From contig VNKQ01000011.1 of NCBI GenBank assembly GCA_016508695.1, forward strand, positions 1,488,001 to 1,552,000: a stretch of DNA of 64,000 nucleotides. Reading direction: 5' to 3'. This document shows, one piece after another, positions 22,646 to 34,378 of this stretch (positions are counted from its first letter, which is position 1; each line of letters begins with the position of its first letter). Under the pieces are notes generated by a model that saw only the letters and a program-made list of their open reading frames with translations, ran no database searches and was not told where the DNA came from. Source of the DNA: Hyphodiscus hymeniophilus. Its lineage: Eukaryota > Ascomycota > Leotiomycetes > Helotiales > Hyphodiscaceae. Made by a program: the position numbers and the translations under genes.

Positions 22646-22664
22646 CGGCGTGAGAGTCACGCCG
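22646..22664. promoter_or_regulatory. Inverted repeat CGGCGTGA-N3-TCACGCCG
   Basis: Perfect 8-bp inverted repeat with a 3-base spacer, 124 bp upstream of the oxidoreductase ATG. The outer triplets form CGG-N13-CCG, the arrangement bound by Zn(II)2Cys6 dimers. Regulatory role is inferred. Confidence 0.4.
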
Positions 22665-22731
22665 ATGGAATCGTTACGAATGTAAATATGGGGTCACTAA
22701 CACCCGTTTGCATACTCAAGGGTCGCTAATT

Positions 22732-22743
22732 GCGGAATTCCGC
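22732..22743. promoter_or_regulatory. 12-bp palindrome GCGGAATTCCGC
   Basis: Perfect palindrome containing CGG-N4-CCG, about 210 bp upstream of the oxidoreductase ATG. Together with the inverted repeat at 22646 it is a candidate Zn(II)2Cys6 factor site. Confidence 0.35.
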
Positions 22744-23351
22744 AGCCTTACGAACGTACTAACTTTAGCATATCAGCCCCCTCATATATTTTTTCGGATA
22801 CCAGGAGCCTATCACGGCTTTTCTGGCCCCCCTGAGTCCGTCTCGCTAGAGTTGAGATGCTCGACTATAGAGCGAAGGGGCATGAATTAGATTCCAGGAA
22901 TGAGGGGAGAGTAGAGGTAGGATGATGGTGAGGATGGGTGAGATTGAGGTGAAGCGAGGGTGAGTAGGGCGGCGACGTATCACGTGACTCGTAGCTTAGC
23001 ATACAATGCACGCAAAGTGAGGTGAGGATGGGCGAGAAATAACATGGAAAACCGTTTATCCAAATTTTAACACTTGAATAATAGATCTTCAGTCCCGACT
23101 CTTCATCTGCCCCGATTAGATAAAACTCATTTCTTAGTTTTTGAAGAGCTCATGAGATTACTCGATATCCTTGGAGTACGGTGTTTCGAATCTTCTTAAC
23201 AGGACATAGACTGGTTCGATTTATAAAATACAAATGTGCTCAAGGTTATTAACATTACTAAACAAGCATTTATTAATCTTTCTTATATCAGGGAAAATTC
23301 TCTATAAAACCAGAGTTAGTTGTTAAAGATATTACTTAATTCTTAATAATA

Positions 23352-23438
23352 GTGGGTCTCTTAACACCACCTTAAGGGACCCTTGCCCTCAAAGTAGGGT
23401 TAAAAAGGCTAATACGGCCGCAAAGCGTAATGCGCGAT
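23352..23438 (+). repeat. Left terminal inverted repeat
   Basis: 87 bp, inverted copy at 25834-25920. It ends in AAAGCGTAATGCGCGAT. Relative to the right copy it carries T or A at seven of the eight differing sites, so it is the more heavily mutated end. Confidence 0.9.
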
Positions 23439-24399
23439 AAGACTTAAGAATATATAGTTTAGTAGGGAAAGATAGTCAAAAACTAGTGTTATTAATATAA
23501 ATTATTCTATTAAAACATTAAAATCCAAATAATACAAAGTCTTTATTTTCTGTAAATGCCCGAATATCTATAAAACTAAACGCGCGTAAGACTACTAATT
23601 CTACGTTACTTTCTACCTCTTTTATTACCGAATTATCGTCTTTATTACCTTTATTCTCTTTCTCTACTTTAATTATAAGTTATAAAGAAGGTCCTCTAGT
23701 CTTAAGAAGTATTCGTTCCTTATCGTCAAGTAAATATTATAATATATTATTCGAACTAAAGGCTTTAATCGGGAGGGTCTCTATCTCTTATAAAAACGCT
23801 TTTATTATACGAATTGCGTCTTTAAGTAATACTAATAGTAATTGAAGGTTTTCTTCGTTTTAAAGAGTCTTAAGTTACTTCTTATAATCGAGAATTAGTA
23901 TTAAAAGGGAGGGGGGAATCGGGAAACCCTTTGTCTAAAACTCCTTAACTTTCTTCTTATATACTAGCTCGTCTTTTCTCTATTGTTTCCTTCGATTATA
24001 AAACGTATTTAAACCCTTGTTTCTAGTAATTAACAACTTAGATTTAGCCCTTTATATATAGTCTTACGCTTCTTTAATTCTCTTTATATAGATTTTACGT
24101 AAGCTAATAATTGCGTATTATACCCCTCTTTTACTTAAGGTCTTATACTAGTTAAAGTTTTACTTTTATATTATAATTACGCCTTTGCGATTACTTGTAA
24201 TTTCTTCTTTATATAAGCTTTTATAAAAGAGTAGAACGCGTTGATTCTTAAAGAGACGTATAATACGAGCTCTTAAAGGTAAGGAGAGGGGCTCGAGTAG
24301 TCGTTCTTCGACCGATTTAAGAGCCGTATAAATAGTATTATACGTCGTTAGGGGAAAAGACTTATATAGCTTACTATTAGAGAGTTCTAATAACTTATT

Positions 24400-25750
24400 A
24401 AGTGCGTCTTATAGCGTATCGACTTAAGTTTAAGGGGGGGGTAACGAGTAGAAGTACTCTAGTATATTAATACCTAGGTTCTTCGATTTTCTCTTTTTCT
24501 TACTTATAGCGTACTTTACAAACTTGTCTCGTACTTACTTAATACTTAATAGAAAGAGACTAGCGTTTTTAAAGGCATACTATATATTCTTTGGCTTAAA
24601 GGTTTCTTATCGGATTTTAGGAAGGTTTCGAAAGAAAGACTATATATTATACTTAGGTTCTTACGACTAAATTATATTCTAGATAGTAATATACTATCTC
24701 TCTTTCTATATATAAAAGTACCCTATGTTAAGAGGTTATAAGAGATATATAATATATAAAGGTAATATAACTAGCTAGACGTAATTGATTTTTGCAATCT
24801 CTATAAAATCCTAGTCGTAATAAGAGGTTGCGCCATTAAGAATAAGTATATATTATAGCTTGTTAGGATCGCAATTATTAAACCTAATAAAGTAATTTAA
24901 CTATACTAAGTTAATTGTATTATTAGTATAATTACTCTTTAATAATTAAATTAACTTTACGTCTATTATTTCCGTATAGTACTAGTATTCTATCATCTTA
25001 TTAATAAGAAGGATTATAATAAGTAGAGTAGGCGTATTTCTATTTATACGAATAGTCTTAATAATAATAAGAGACAAGCGATTCTCTAGTATTCCCACGT
25101 ATATCTCCTTAATATTAATAAGTACTACTACTTCTTAACCTCTAGGGTATATAAGACGTGCTCCCTTCTCGTTTATATTGTGTATTCGTTATATAGCTTC
25201 GTAAGTAAGTAACGCGCTAATACTAGTATATTAAAGTGCGGTTTTATACTAGTTATAGAACTATAATTCGAGCTCTTTAATAAAGTATATTTCGACGCGA
25301 TTTCGAGTAATTAGCTTTAATTTAATAACGTAAAGTTCCTTCGTGGTTTTTAACTATAATTTAAACTAGGTCTTACTTACCTCCTTCCCTCTTTTTATAT
25401 AACGTAAGTAGTTAATTACATTATATATTATCTCTTTCGTAGCCCTTATTCCTATTGCTATTACTTAATTAATTGCAAATCGTACGATAGCGTTATATTC
25501 GTTTTCGCTAAAAAGAGTAAGAGCTTTTATTTTTACTAATTTCTTGCGTGTAGTATATTTCCTCTACTTATAAATCGTTTGTCGAAATATATACTTTACC
25601 TTATAGTCTTAAATACTATAAATTCGTATAGCTATCGATACGTTCTCTCCCTTACCTTTGTTTTTAAGCTAGCGTATAGCCTCTTGTAATTTGTCGGCCG
25701 TAGGCTAGTCTTTTAAGAGTCCGGATATAGGCTAATTTAATCGGGCTATA
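24400..25750 (-). pseudogene. Transposase remnant, DDE_1 (Fot1/pogo) family
   Basis: Read on the minus strand with stops ignored. An HTH-like N-terminal part lies near 25.4-25.7 kb (LFSENEYNAIVRFAI, compare the LTPEEE.AIVRW pattern of Fot1). A degraded INEKGAR motif is at about 25158-25178 (family: MDEKG), VGI.ENRLS follows, then ILNGATS at about 24820-24842 (family: LDGATSH) and PLNIGYF at about 24715-24737 (family: PLDVG.F). Many TGG/CAG codons have become stops. Each catalytic or conserved Asp appears as Asn, as expected of GAT/GAC to AAT/AAC changes. Frame ends are approximate. Confidence 0.8.
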
Positions 25751-25833
25751 ATAGAAAAATAAGTAATGTTGTTGTGAATATTTCATTGATTTCTAGTAGA
25801 GGAATCGCATACAAATCGACAAAATTTAATTTA

Positions 25834-25920
25834 ATCGCGCATTACGCTTTGCGGCCGCATTAGCCTTTTTGACCCCACCTTGAGGGCGAGGGTCCCCTAA
25901 GGTAGTGTTGAGAGACCCAC
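25834..25920 (-). repeat. Right terminal inverted repeat
   Basis: 87 bp, inverted partner of 23352-23438, with the less mutated sequence (keeps C/G at most differing sites). Followed by TA. Confidence 0.9.
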
Positions 25921-27113
25921 TATTAGATATTGATGTCCCCGAAATGCCTACCCCACCATCAGCACCATTCCAGAGCCACCTAGGCTATCAATCCTCACAA
26001 TATCTGATAATTTCTGTTTCTACGATTGTATCTATAAGAGAAGAAACCCGAGTCCATTTATCAGCAATAGCAGCCGTCGTTCTACACGAAGACTCGATTC
26101 GATACCAACCCCACGAGCAACAGTTTTTGGGGCCTCGAATCCAAGGCTCCCAACAACTTCGCCAAATCGCGTCGACCAAATCGTCTTCCACCTGCAACTC
26201 TTTCTTCTACAATCCGACCTCACGACCTACTCTATGATGTACATAATCTTCTCATGAGTCCTTCGCATAGATGCACCTCTCATATAATCGTATCTCTCCT
26301 TGAGCGAGCATCTCACGCCGCATCCAGACTCTCGGCATACGCTCGACTACATAGGCTACTCGGGAGCTTCCACCTTTCTCTCTGGTACGTATCTGCCTGT
26401 CTACAGCTATCCACCAATACTTCACTTTTACGCTTCAGGGGAACACCCATTGAGAGGACCACGAGGGCTCGGGTCATGGACAAGTGTTCGAATCATTGTG
26501 GTTAATGATGCGTGAGTGCTTGTTGTATCACATGATCGTCCTGCTTCTGTGATTCCATGCTTGTTTTCTGAAATGGTCCCCAGGAAGGAGATTTGATGAG
26601 GGTACTTGATATAATATTCTAACTATTTCTTGATTTCTATGTACTATGGGATGGGATAGTATTGGCAATGTATTTTCGTTGTCTTATAACATGTTTTGGT
26701 TCCTATTTTTGACAATGATGGCTGGCTTTCCCTTGCTGCTGTTCAAGTATGTCTATCTTATCAGAGGCTGTGAAGCCACCATGTTTAACCTGACCAGGCA
26801 TAGCAAGATCTTGCTTGTTTCGTGGCAGAGAGTAGTACTCAACTTCATCGCATTTCCATCCCATTAGAGAAGACCTTCTTTCTCGTTTGTGTTCTGTACA
26901 GTACATGCTGGCGGACACCTTTCCATCCATGGATGAGTTTTCTTTGCATGTCGATCATACTTTCTAGCCATGAATTTTGCTAAATATAGGTTCAGATTGT
27001 CTTATCAACACATTTTCAACATTGTAGCTTTTTTTGCTGATTTTCATCTAGAACGAGACCCAGATCTGCAGACTGTGGCAAGACCGACATCTGCTGCTGG
27101 CCCTTGGCCCTTC
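25921..27113. other. Intergenic region upstream of HDA1
   Basis: About 1.2 kb between the transposon and the histone deacetylase start. Several open frames of 70-110 codons occur but none looks conserved. A polypyrimidine tract followed by TTTTCATCTAG at about 27035-27052 looks like a 3' splice site, suggesting that the deacetylase has an upstream, perhaps non-coding, exon here. Confidence 0.45.
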
Positions 27114-29586
27114 ATGGAGTCATCTTTACCTCATGGTCTAGTTGAGACCAGTGAGATAGACACTGTCATGCATGACAATGAAAGTGCAAATGATGAGTCG
27201 CACCTTCAGAATGGCTTTGTCGATCCTCGGGTACTAGACCAAATGGAAGATATGGAGCCATCAACATCTACCCAAGATAGCGAACAAGCCGAGACCGAAG
27301 AAGAGGAAGAACCCAAGCCATCACCCCGCAGATTCGATCTTCCAACTGGGTGTTGTTATGACGCTCGTATGAAGATGCATGCAAATGCCGATTTCTCGCA
27401 AAGTCCACATCACCCGGAGGATCCTCGAAGGATAGAGGCCATCTTCCAAGAGTTTCGCCGAGCGGGTCTCATATATGACGGGAGTGATATTGAACTTGCA
27501 GAAAAACTCAAGCGGTCTCCTACAAGCTGGATGTGGAGAATCAGCGCTCGTGAAGCTACGATGGCAGAAGTTTGTACGGCGCATACAGCTTCACACTATG
27601 AATGGGTACATAGCTTAAATGTGAAGTCCTCGGCAGAGTTGCGAGCTATGACTACCGAGATGGATAACGGCCGGAAATCTCTGTACGTCGGCAATCTTAC
27701 TTATGACGCTGCTCTCATCTCAGCTGGTGGAGCTATCGAGACGTGCAAAAATGTTGTCGCAGGCAAAGTTAAGAATGCGATTGCTGTCATCCGACCTCCC
27801 GGCCATCACGCAGAGCACAACGAGTCGATGGGCTTTTGCATATTCAACAACGTCCCTATCGCTGCGAAGGTCTGTATGGCCGACTACCCAGAAGTGTGTC
27901 GCAAGGTTTTGATTCTAGATTGGGATGTCCATCATGGGAATGGAATCCAAAACATCTTCTACGACGATCCGAATGTTCTCTATATCTCTATACACGTCTA
28001 TCAAAACGGTGCCTTCTATCCTGGAGCTCCCGAGCACGAAGATATCCCAGATGGCGGCCTGGGGAACTGTGGTGTTGGGCTTGGAATGGGCAGGAATGTC
28101 AACATAGGGTGGCATGACCAAGGTATGGGCGATGGCGAATACATGGCTGCCTTCCAAAAGATTGTTATGCCTATTGCTCAAGAATTCGACCCCGATCTTG
28201 TCATTATTTCAGCTGGTTTTGATGCCGCAGCAGGTGACGAGCTTGGCGGGTGCTACGTGACGCCAGAATGCTACTCTCACATGACGCATATGCTCATGTC
28301 TCTCGCAAATGGGAAGGTAGCTGTCTGTTTAGAAGGTGGCTATAATCTCCGAGCTATCTCTCGCTCCGCTCTTGCAGTAGCGAAGACCTTGATGGGCGAG
28401 CCACCGGTGCGAATGCAAATCCCACCCATCAACAAAACTTCTAAATATGTCCTCGACCAAGTCAAGTCCTGTCAAGCACCATTTTGGAATTGTATGCGTG
28501 ATGGCCTTGTTGCTGTTGAGGAGATGGATACCATTGGTTCAAGGCGACTGCATGATGAATTACGATATGCCCAGGCTGCTCGACTGATCAAAGAGCATAA
28601 GATGACTACCTTGTTTATACGACGAGATAAGTTGAGTGTAAGTTTTGAGAACCAGGTTCTAGCTACTTCTGAGATTTATTCTGCGAAAAGAATCCTAGTC
28701 GTTATTCACGATTCGTAAGTCCTTGATTTGAGCACTCAATCACTTTATATGTTCACTAACGACAAACAGTCCTGAGCTTCTCGTCAATCCCGACCCAGTC
28801 TCTGGGAAGATCCACTCGCACAACGCGATTACAGCAGATCCAGTACTGCCATATATCGACTGGGCAGTCGCCAATGGCTTTGGGGTCATCGATATCAATT
28901 TTCCTTCCTACAAGACCAACACTGATGATACCCCTGGCTTCAAGGACAAACTCACCGAGGTGGAACTCCAAAACCAAACAAAGGATCTTCTCTGCTATCT
29001 CTGGGACAACTATCTTGAAGGATTCGAGTCTCAGGGTATCGTGTTAATGGGCGTAGGTGATGCATATCTGGGCGTCAAGCAACTCCTCACATTCAGAGGT
29101 AAGTCCATGCAATTCCAAATCGCTGCATACCTTCTCAGCCCTTATGTCTTGAACCTCAACCTTACCCATCCCATCTGACGCTTTACCAAAGATTGCAAAC
29201 TGAAGATCCCCTGCATCGTCTCTTTCGTCTCCGGCTCCCTCCGCCCCGTGAAGTCCGAAACTGACCCCTCCCTCTCCTCCTGGTACAAAGCCCACTCCCG
29301 GATCTACGTCTCACCCGACCATGCCTGCTGGAACGACGAGGAATCCGCGCGAAAGGTAAAGAAGCAGCGGTTCGGCGGCGTCAAGATGGCCGAGGTCACA
29401 GGGCTGAATGCAATGATGAGACGGCATCTGAAGGACGCCGGCGAGTACATCCTCGATATGGTGGGCGACGTCACAGGAGATGAGACGGAGGAGGACTCGG
29501 ACGAGCTCGTCAGAGAGGGGCCCGTGCTGGGGAATGGAAATGGGAGGAGAAACGGAGGGGACTTAGGGCATTCGAGGTATGTGTGA
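27114..29586 (+). CDS. hda1: Class II histone deacetylase, HDA1 type
   Basis: Exons 27114-28714, 28770-29098, 29192-29586 (2325 nt, 774 aa). An acidic N-terminus is followed by the deacetylase domain (~75-400): RPPGHHAEHNESMGFCIFNN with the paired catalytic His, DWDVHHGNG with zinc-binding Asp/His, SAGFDAAAGDELGG and LEGGYN. The part after the deacetylase domain (from LVVIHDSPELLVNPDP) matches the Arb2-like domain found behind Hda1/Clr3 enzymes. The protein deacetylates histone tails and acts in silencing. The frame is open back to an ATG at 26970, but that extra stretch is intron-like (polypyrimidine tract, CTAG acceptor at 27051), so I place the start at 27114; an upstream exon is possible. 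The second intron separates LLTFR from DCKLKIPC. Confidence 0.93.
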
Positions 29587-30407
29587 CGTGAGCTTACGAG
29601 AAGGGGCCATTCTAAGCTCTCGTGGACGAGAACAGAGTAAGAAATGGGCTATGCGAACTTAGTCCTTGGAGTTGGAGCTTGGAGTTCATGGCATGATGAC
29701 GGTTCAGCCACCCGTCAGGAATCGGATGGAGAACGAGAGCGCTTCACAGATAGGACATTACGATACAGTAAACAAACCAGGAAGCAATGCCACATAAGAT
29801 GAGTTCCCAACCTAGAGTCTTGCTTCCAAATCCATCCCAGTAGTGTCCATTGGGCCAGAGACCGGTCGTAAGAGCGCAGGCTCACCAGCATCTTGCAGCT
29901 GGGCTGTGGTCTTCATCTCGCATCCGTGCTGGGGTTAACTGTTCGTCATTGCCTGTCTTGACGTATTCACACCACTAGATACCGCGACGAAGAAACTTCG
30001 AAATGACTGAATCTATTCCATTGCTATTGCTCTACCGATCTGATCTTACCCATTTCCAGTCAAATGCCAACCTCATCGATAGCACTCTCTAAAGTACAAG
30101 TTCGTCCCAAGACGGGATTACAAAGCGTGATATCATCGCGTTGTAAAGCAAGATGGAAAAAAAAAAGAAAGAATAAAGCTCATTGCCTCAAAGAGGCGGG
30201 TATAGTGCCGTCCGGATAGCCATCCCATATGTTCCGTAGCTCCAAACGCCAAATTGCAAAAACAACATATCAACCACCCGGATCGATCTATCTGTCTTCT
30301 TATCGTCGGTATCATATCATAGCAGAGCGTATTCAGATGGAAAGAAACGCCACTTCCCTCCGATTACTCGCCCCAGGGCAAGCATTACTCCAAAGGAAGC
30401 ACAAACA
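29587..30407. other. Tail-to-tail intergenic region
   Basis: 821 bp between two convergent genes. It has a short A-run at about 30155 and nothing recognisable otherwise. Confidence 0.5.
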
Positions 30408-33264
30408 CTACTTGTATCCCAACCCGGACTCGCGAGCAGCAGCGAATTGCGAATCGAAACTCCACTGCACCTTCTCTCTTGCAGAATAAACAGCCAACGT
30501 CGCAGCCGCCAGCGCCACCGCCTCTTGAGCCGAGCTCCACGGACCAAGGTTTTCGTGATTCTTGACACCAAGCTCCTTCAAGGCCTTTCCGTTCTTCTTT
30601 ACGCTTAGCCATATCACCTCCCTGGCTCTAGAATTATCCCTCATATCCCTAGCGATCTTCTCTACTTTTCCGCCGTCTTTGATCTGTGTAAGATGAATGA
30701 GAAAAGTCCGATCCAGGTTCTCCCTAGCAACAGCACCCATCTGCTCAACTAGTGTATGAAGCTCAACGTACGGCTTCGTAGAATGGCCGAGGAAAACTTG
30801 CAATCTGATGAAACTGTCCCATGTCGCAGGCTCTGGGTTGATGCCACGGAGATGAGCGACACGGTCGCGGAGCTGGAAGGCTAGCATGTATGCCATAAGA
30901 CTCTCGACGCCGTAACAGATACCCACCTTAGTCTCTGCTTCAGTGATTGGAATGGCCGGGTCGCGATTCTTGCGTGATATGAGAGAATCCATCTTGCGCT
31001 TGAGCGTTGTACCCATTTCGAAGAGTTGTGACTCAGCGGCCTGTAGGGCTACTTTCTGTTTTTCGACTTCGGGGTTGAGACGAGCTTCAATGCCATTCGG
31101 TCTAAGCTTTTCTGCGGAGGCGGGAGTGCTGGTTGACATCGTCTGTGGAGTGCGAGCTAGACCATCATTGGAGTCCACTCTGCGCATGGCTACACTCTTC
31201 ATTGCGTCTCCTTTCTTGGGTGTTGCTAGGAGTGACTTCTGACCGGAGGCGGACGGGTTCGAGATGGCGGGCGATTTGAATGCAGGCGTAACCGGTGTGG
31301 AGGCCTTGGCTATGTTGATTTCAGGCTTTGATCGCTTCGGTGCTGGCTCACTCCGATCGTTGGCATCGCTTGGACGTTTCTTCGAAATCGGAGCTGACAC
31401 GGCTTTGGTGGCTCGGCTTTTTGAGATAGGAACATCTTCTTCAGACTCAGAGGACTCCTTAGGAAGAGGTGCTGCCGACGTAGAACGCTCTCGTGCTGGA
31501 CGCTCGCCAGCTCCTAGCCTTTCCCGTTGGATGCGGGGCTTTTGGGTGAGTTTCAGAATGCGCCGGATGTCAACAGCATTTCGCTTTTTGTAAGGAATCT
31601 TAACAATGAGGCTCTTCTTGACTTCTTTCTCAGGAACAGTCGGAAGTTTGGGCTCAACATGCGTTCGCTTAGGTGGATGGCCAACCTTAGCATTTTTCGG
31701 GGTCTTCCGTGCCACTCCTGGAGCGTCCGGTAGTCGAGCCTTCTCGTGCCGAGCTTCGACAGTGTTGAGAGCATTTGACTTCTGCTGTAAACGTAGAAGC
31801 TCTTCTTCAACTACGGCAGGAAGTCCGGGAGAAAGGAGACGTGGGAGCACGAATGGCGGCGTCGAAGATTTTGGGGGCTCCGAAAGTGGTGAAGAAGCTG
31901 GGGGTTGGCTTTTGGTGTGAGGCTGTTTTACAACGATAGTATCTGATCCGAGACCTTCCCGCTTCAAGGCAGGGGTCTTGGGAGGTGTAACTTTGTCGGC
32001 GTAAGACTTCTTGATCGCAAGATGTGGTTCCGGACCAGATTCCAAGTCTGCTGGTAATGGTGACAGAAGAGGCGGGATATTCAGAGGTTTGTCTGAGTGA
32101 GAAGACTTGGGAGTTTGCCCATTGGTTTCAATGGGTTTCGTAATAGACGTGTGTTTCTTTGGAAGTGGCGATACCGTGGTTTCCGCGGCCTTCTGAGACT
32201 TTGTCGGCAAGGATTGAACATCGGAAGCAGCGGTTTCTGACTTGCGAGGCGCATCTTTTTGCTGTGAGCTCGAAGGTGTCTTTGACTCGGAATGCCCCAG
32301 CTTGACTCGCTTTTCGGGATGGGATTCGGCATATTCCAAAGGGCGTTTCTTTTGTTCGGGATTGCTTCTTGGTGGCGATCTGGGGCGAGGAGGAAGAGGA
32401 TGCTTAATTTGTTCTTTCATGGGATGTATATGCTCGGATGTTGTAGCTGCGCGATTCGAATCCTTTTGCGTATCAGATCTAGAAACCTGCTGGTGGCCAT
32501 TGATGATCGAATGAGTTTTCTCTCTCTCTTTCACATCGGTAGGGACAGATCGAGGAATACCGGATCTGCTGTTTGTCAGTATATAAGTAGACATATAACA
32601 ATATAGCATGATATACTTTTCAAAGTCTTTGCCAAGAGCCTTCTCGATCGTGACCGATTTGACATTAACCACAGCCGCTTTGAGGTCTCCATCAGAAGAA
32701 GGAACACGATCCATAGGAGTAGCGGCAGTTACAGCACTTGTATTTCTCGAATGACCCGGAGCACTCGCTTTCTGTTCTGGCGTCGCAGTGGATGGTTTTG
32801 GCGAAGGCTTCACACCAGTCTGCTTGAAGTTCTTGTAATCCCCAAACGAAATCTTTTGCGAAGGCTTCTTCGGATCTCTCAAAGGGTTTGGAGTTGAAGT
32901 GCTGCTATGTCCAGCCGCGCTCAATGGCGACTTGCCATAAACCTCATCCTCCCAATCGCTCGCGCCCTTGGAAGCACCTACTCCACGGTCGCCATTGGAG
33001 ATCAGAGTCATGTATTGCAGCTTCGGAATCTCGCATCGCTCGAAGGGGGTGTTGAGGTTCTCGTGAGGGAAGTTGGGTCGGTAAGGGTTGTTCGTGGGTA
33101 CGAAGAAGAGGTGGGGGGTCTGAATTGGTTAGCAGGGGATTGAAGAGCGGGAGCAGGGTGGTTACAGTTGGGAGATGCTTTTGAAATAAATGATTGATCT
33201 GCTTGTCGGCATTTGCCATGGTTGATGCAGGTATTGGGCCGCGAGAATCGCCCTTGACCTCCAT
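30408..33264 (-). CDS. Hypothetical 920-aa disordered protein with conserved-looking C-terminal domain
   Basis: Exons 33264-33166, 33119-32617, 32568-30408 (2763 nt). The first intron is 46 bp with a GCTAACC branch site; the second acceptor is a CAGCAG tandem. Residues 1-75 are ordered (HLFFVPTNNPYRPNFPHENL then IPKLQYMTLISNGD). Residues ~80-690 are Ser/Pro/Lys-rich and low-complexity with KKRP/KRSKPE nuclear-localisation-like clusters. The last ~210 residues form an alpha-helical domain (KVGICYGVESLMAYMLAFQL, ELHTLVEQMGAVARENLDRT, WSSAQEAVALAAATLAVYSA). I do not recognise the domain with certainty; a nuclear transcription or chromatin role, for example as an elongation-complex scaffold, is a guess from composition. 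It converges with HDA1. Confidence 0.8.
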
Positions 33265-34378
33265 CGCGCGGATCTATATTGGTTAGTCAAGCTCGAGTCT
33301 TGAGCTGTGCTGGTGTGGTGGGACAGGGAAAGGTTCTCTGTCGCGGTGGGAATAGAAGACGGAATTGGTATGAGAAGAAAAGAGAAGAAAAGAAAAAGAA
33401 GTTCGTACGTGAAAGGACAATGTGCGGCTTCGTGCGCAAGTCTTGTTGTCAATGTCTTCGTGAAAGTGAATAGATATCGCTGGTATTGTCGGTAGTGTCG
33501 CTATTGTCTCCCTCTCAAGGCCCTACTCATGGCGCAACAATGGTAGCGAGTAGCGCAACTTCATAGAAGCATCCGCAACTCCAGTGTTTGAGTATCCTGT
33601 CCTCATCAAATCCGCAGCTCCAAGGATCGAGGTGTTTTGTGTTGTATTGTGTTGTCGTGGTGGATTCGACAAGCAGATTGTCTTGTGGCTGGGGGTGCAG
33701 TGCAAGTAGTCCAGTTGCGATCGGATTGATTGTCGGAGCGGCACCCAACAGTAGGGATATCTCCCACCAGTGATCCCTGACGGCGGCTCTTGGCGCCAAA
33801 GCTGGACTAGAGGTCATAGACGCGCATGAACCTTACTTCTATATTAATTGTAGATATCCATCCATCCCAATAACAATCTTCCTTTGTGATAGTTGCTCGG
33901 CTTGGGATTATGTAAAGTCTTTGATTGAGTCGATGTTTGACAATCAGTAAATTCCCGTCATACCATAGCTTTCCTTCCCGGCAATGATTCTTCATCGGGA
34001 ACAATCTGCAGCATACTGTAAGACCAGGTATTCCTATCGTAAGGCGGCGAATGGAAGGGAAGAACTTGATTCTGACCTTATCACGTGAACAGACTTCGAA
34101 TTGTAACCACTCAAAGTTCCATCGATTTATTATACAATTGATACCCATTGAGCATCACACAGCAGGAGCTGATATTTGCAGGAGCCAAAGTAGTAGTGCT
34201 ACCTGCAAAACATTGCAGTGGTTCTTCCATCATCAAGCATGGATTGGTCCCATCCAACCCAGACACCAAAATATGCACACGAAATTGGACAGACAACCAG
34301 CCCGCCATCAACTCCTTGCTAATGAAGCATGCACCACGCCTTGGATCCTGTCTGAAATGCACCAATAAACCGAAATGC
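33265..34378. other. Intergenic region
   Basis: 1.1 kb between the 5' end of the 920-aa gene and the 3' end of SUZ12. Close to the former there is a likely 5' UTR intron end (GACTAACCAATATAG at 33275-33289, minus strand) and a CT-rich leader. An E-box ATCACGTGA lies at 34080-34088. No gene is seen. Confidence 0.45.

Larger units (their letters stand above)
22523..23351. other. Intergenic region between oxidoreductase gene and transposon
   Basis: 829 bp. Left part: promoter of the oxidoreductase gene with two palindromes (listed) and an E-box ATCACGTGAC at 22979-22988. Right part (from about 23040) becomes AT-rich toward the transposon, possibly by spreading of RIP. No coding frame is supported. 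Confidence 0.5.
23352..25920 (-). mobile_element. RIP-degraded Fot1/pogo-type DNA transposon
   Basis: 2569 bp element. Its ends are 87-bp terminal inverted repeats (23352-23438 and 25834-25920) starting GTGGGTCTC; TA flanks both ends (23350-23351 and 25921-25922), matching the TA target duplication of Tc1/mariner/pogo elements. The two repeats differ at 8 positions and all are C/T or G/A transitions, several CpA to TpA, the mark of RIP. The interior is extremely AT-rich without open frames. On the minus strand, remnants of a DDE_1 (Fot1-like) transposase can be followed. The element is non-functional as it stands. Confidence 0.9.

Noticed and set aside
25905..26237. Possible gene interrupted by the transposon
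   Set aside because: Frames on the two sides of the element do not correspond, and the sequence right of it is not protein-like.
26970..27113. Extended N-terminus of HDA1 from the ATG at 26970
   Set aside because: This stretch has a polypyrimidine tract and a TTTTCATCTAG acceptor and encodes a Phe-rich segment unlike HDA1 proteins; more likely intron.
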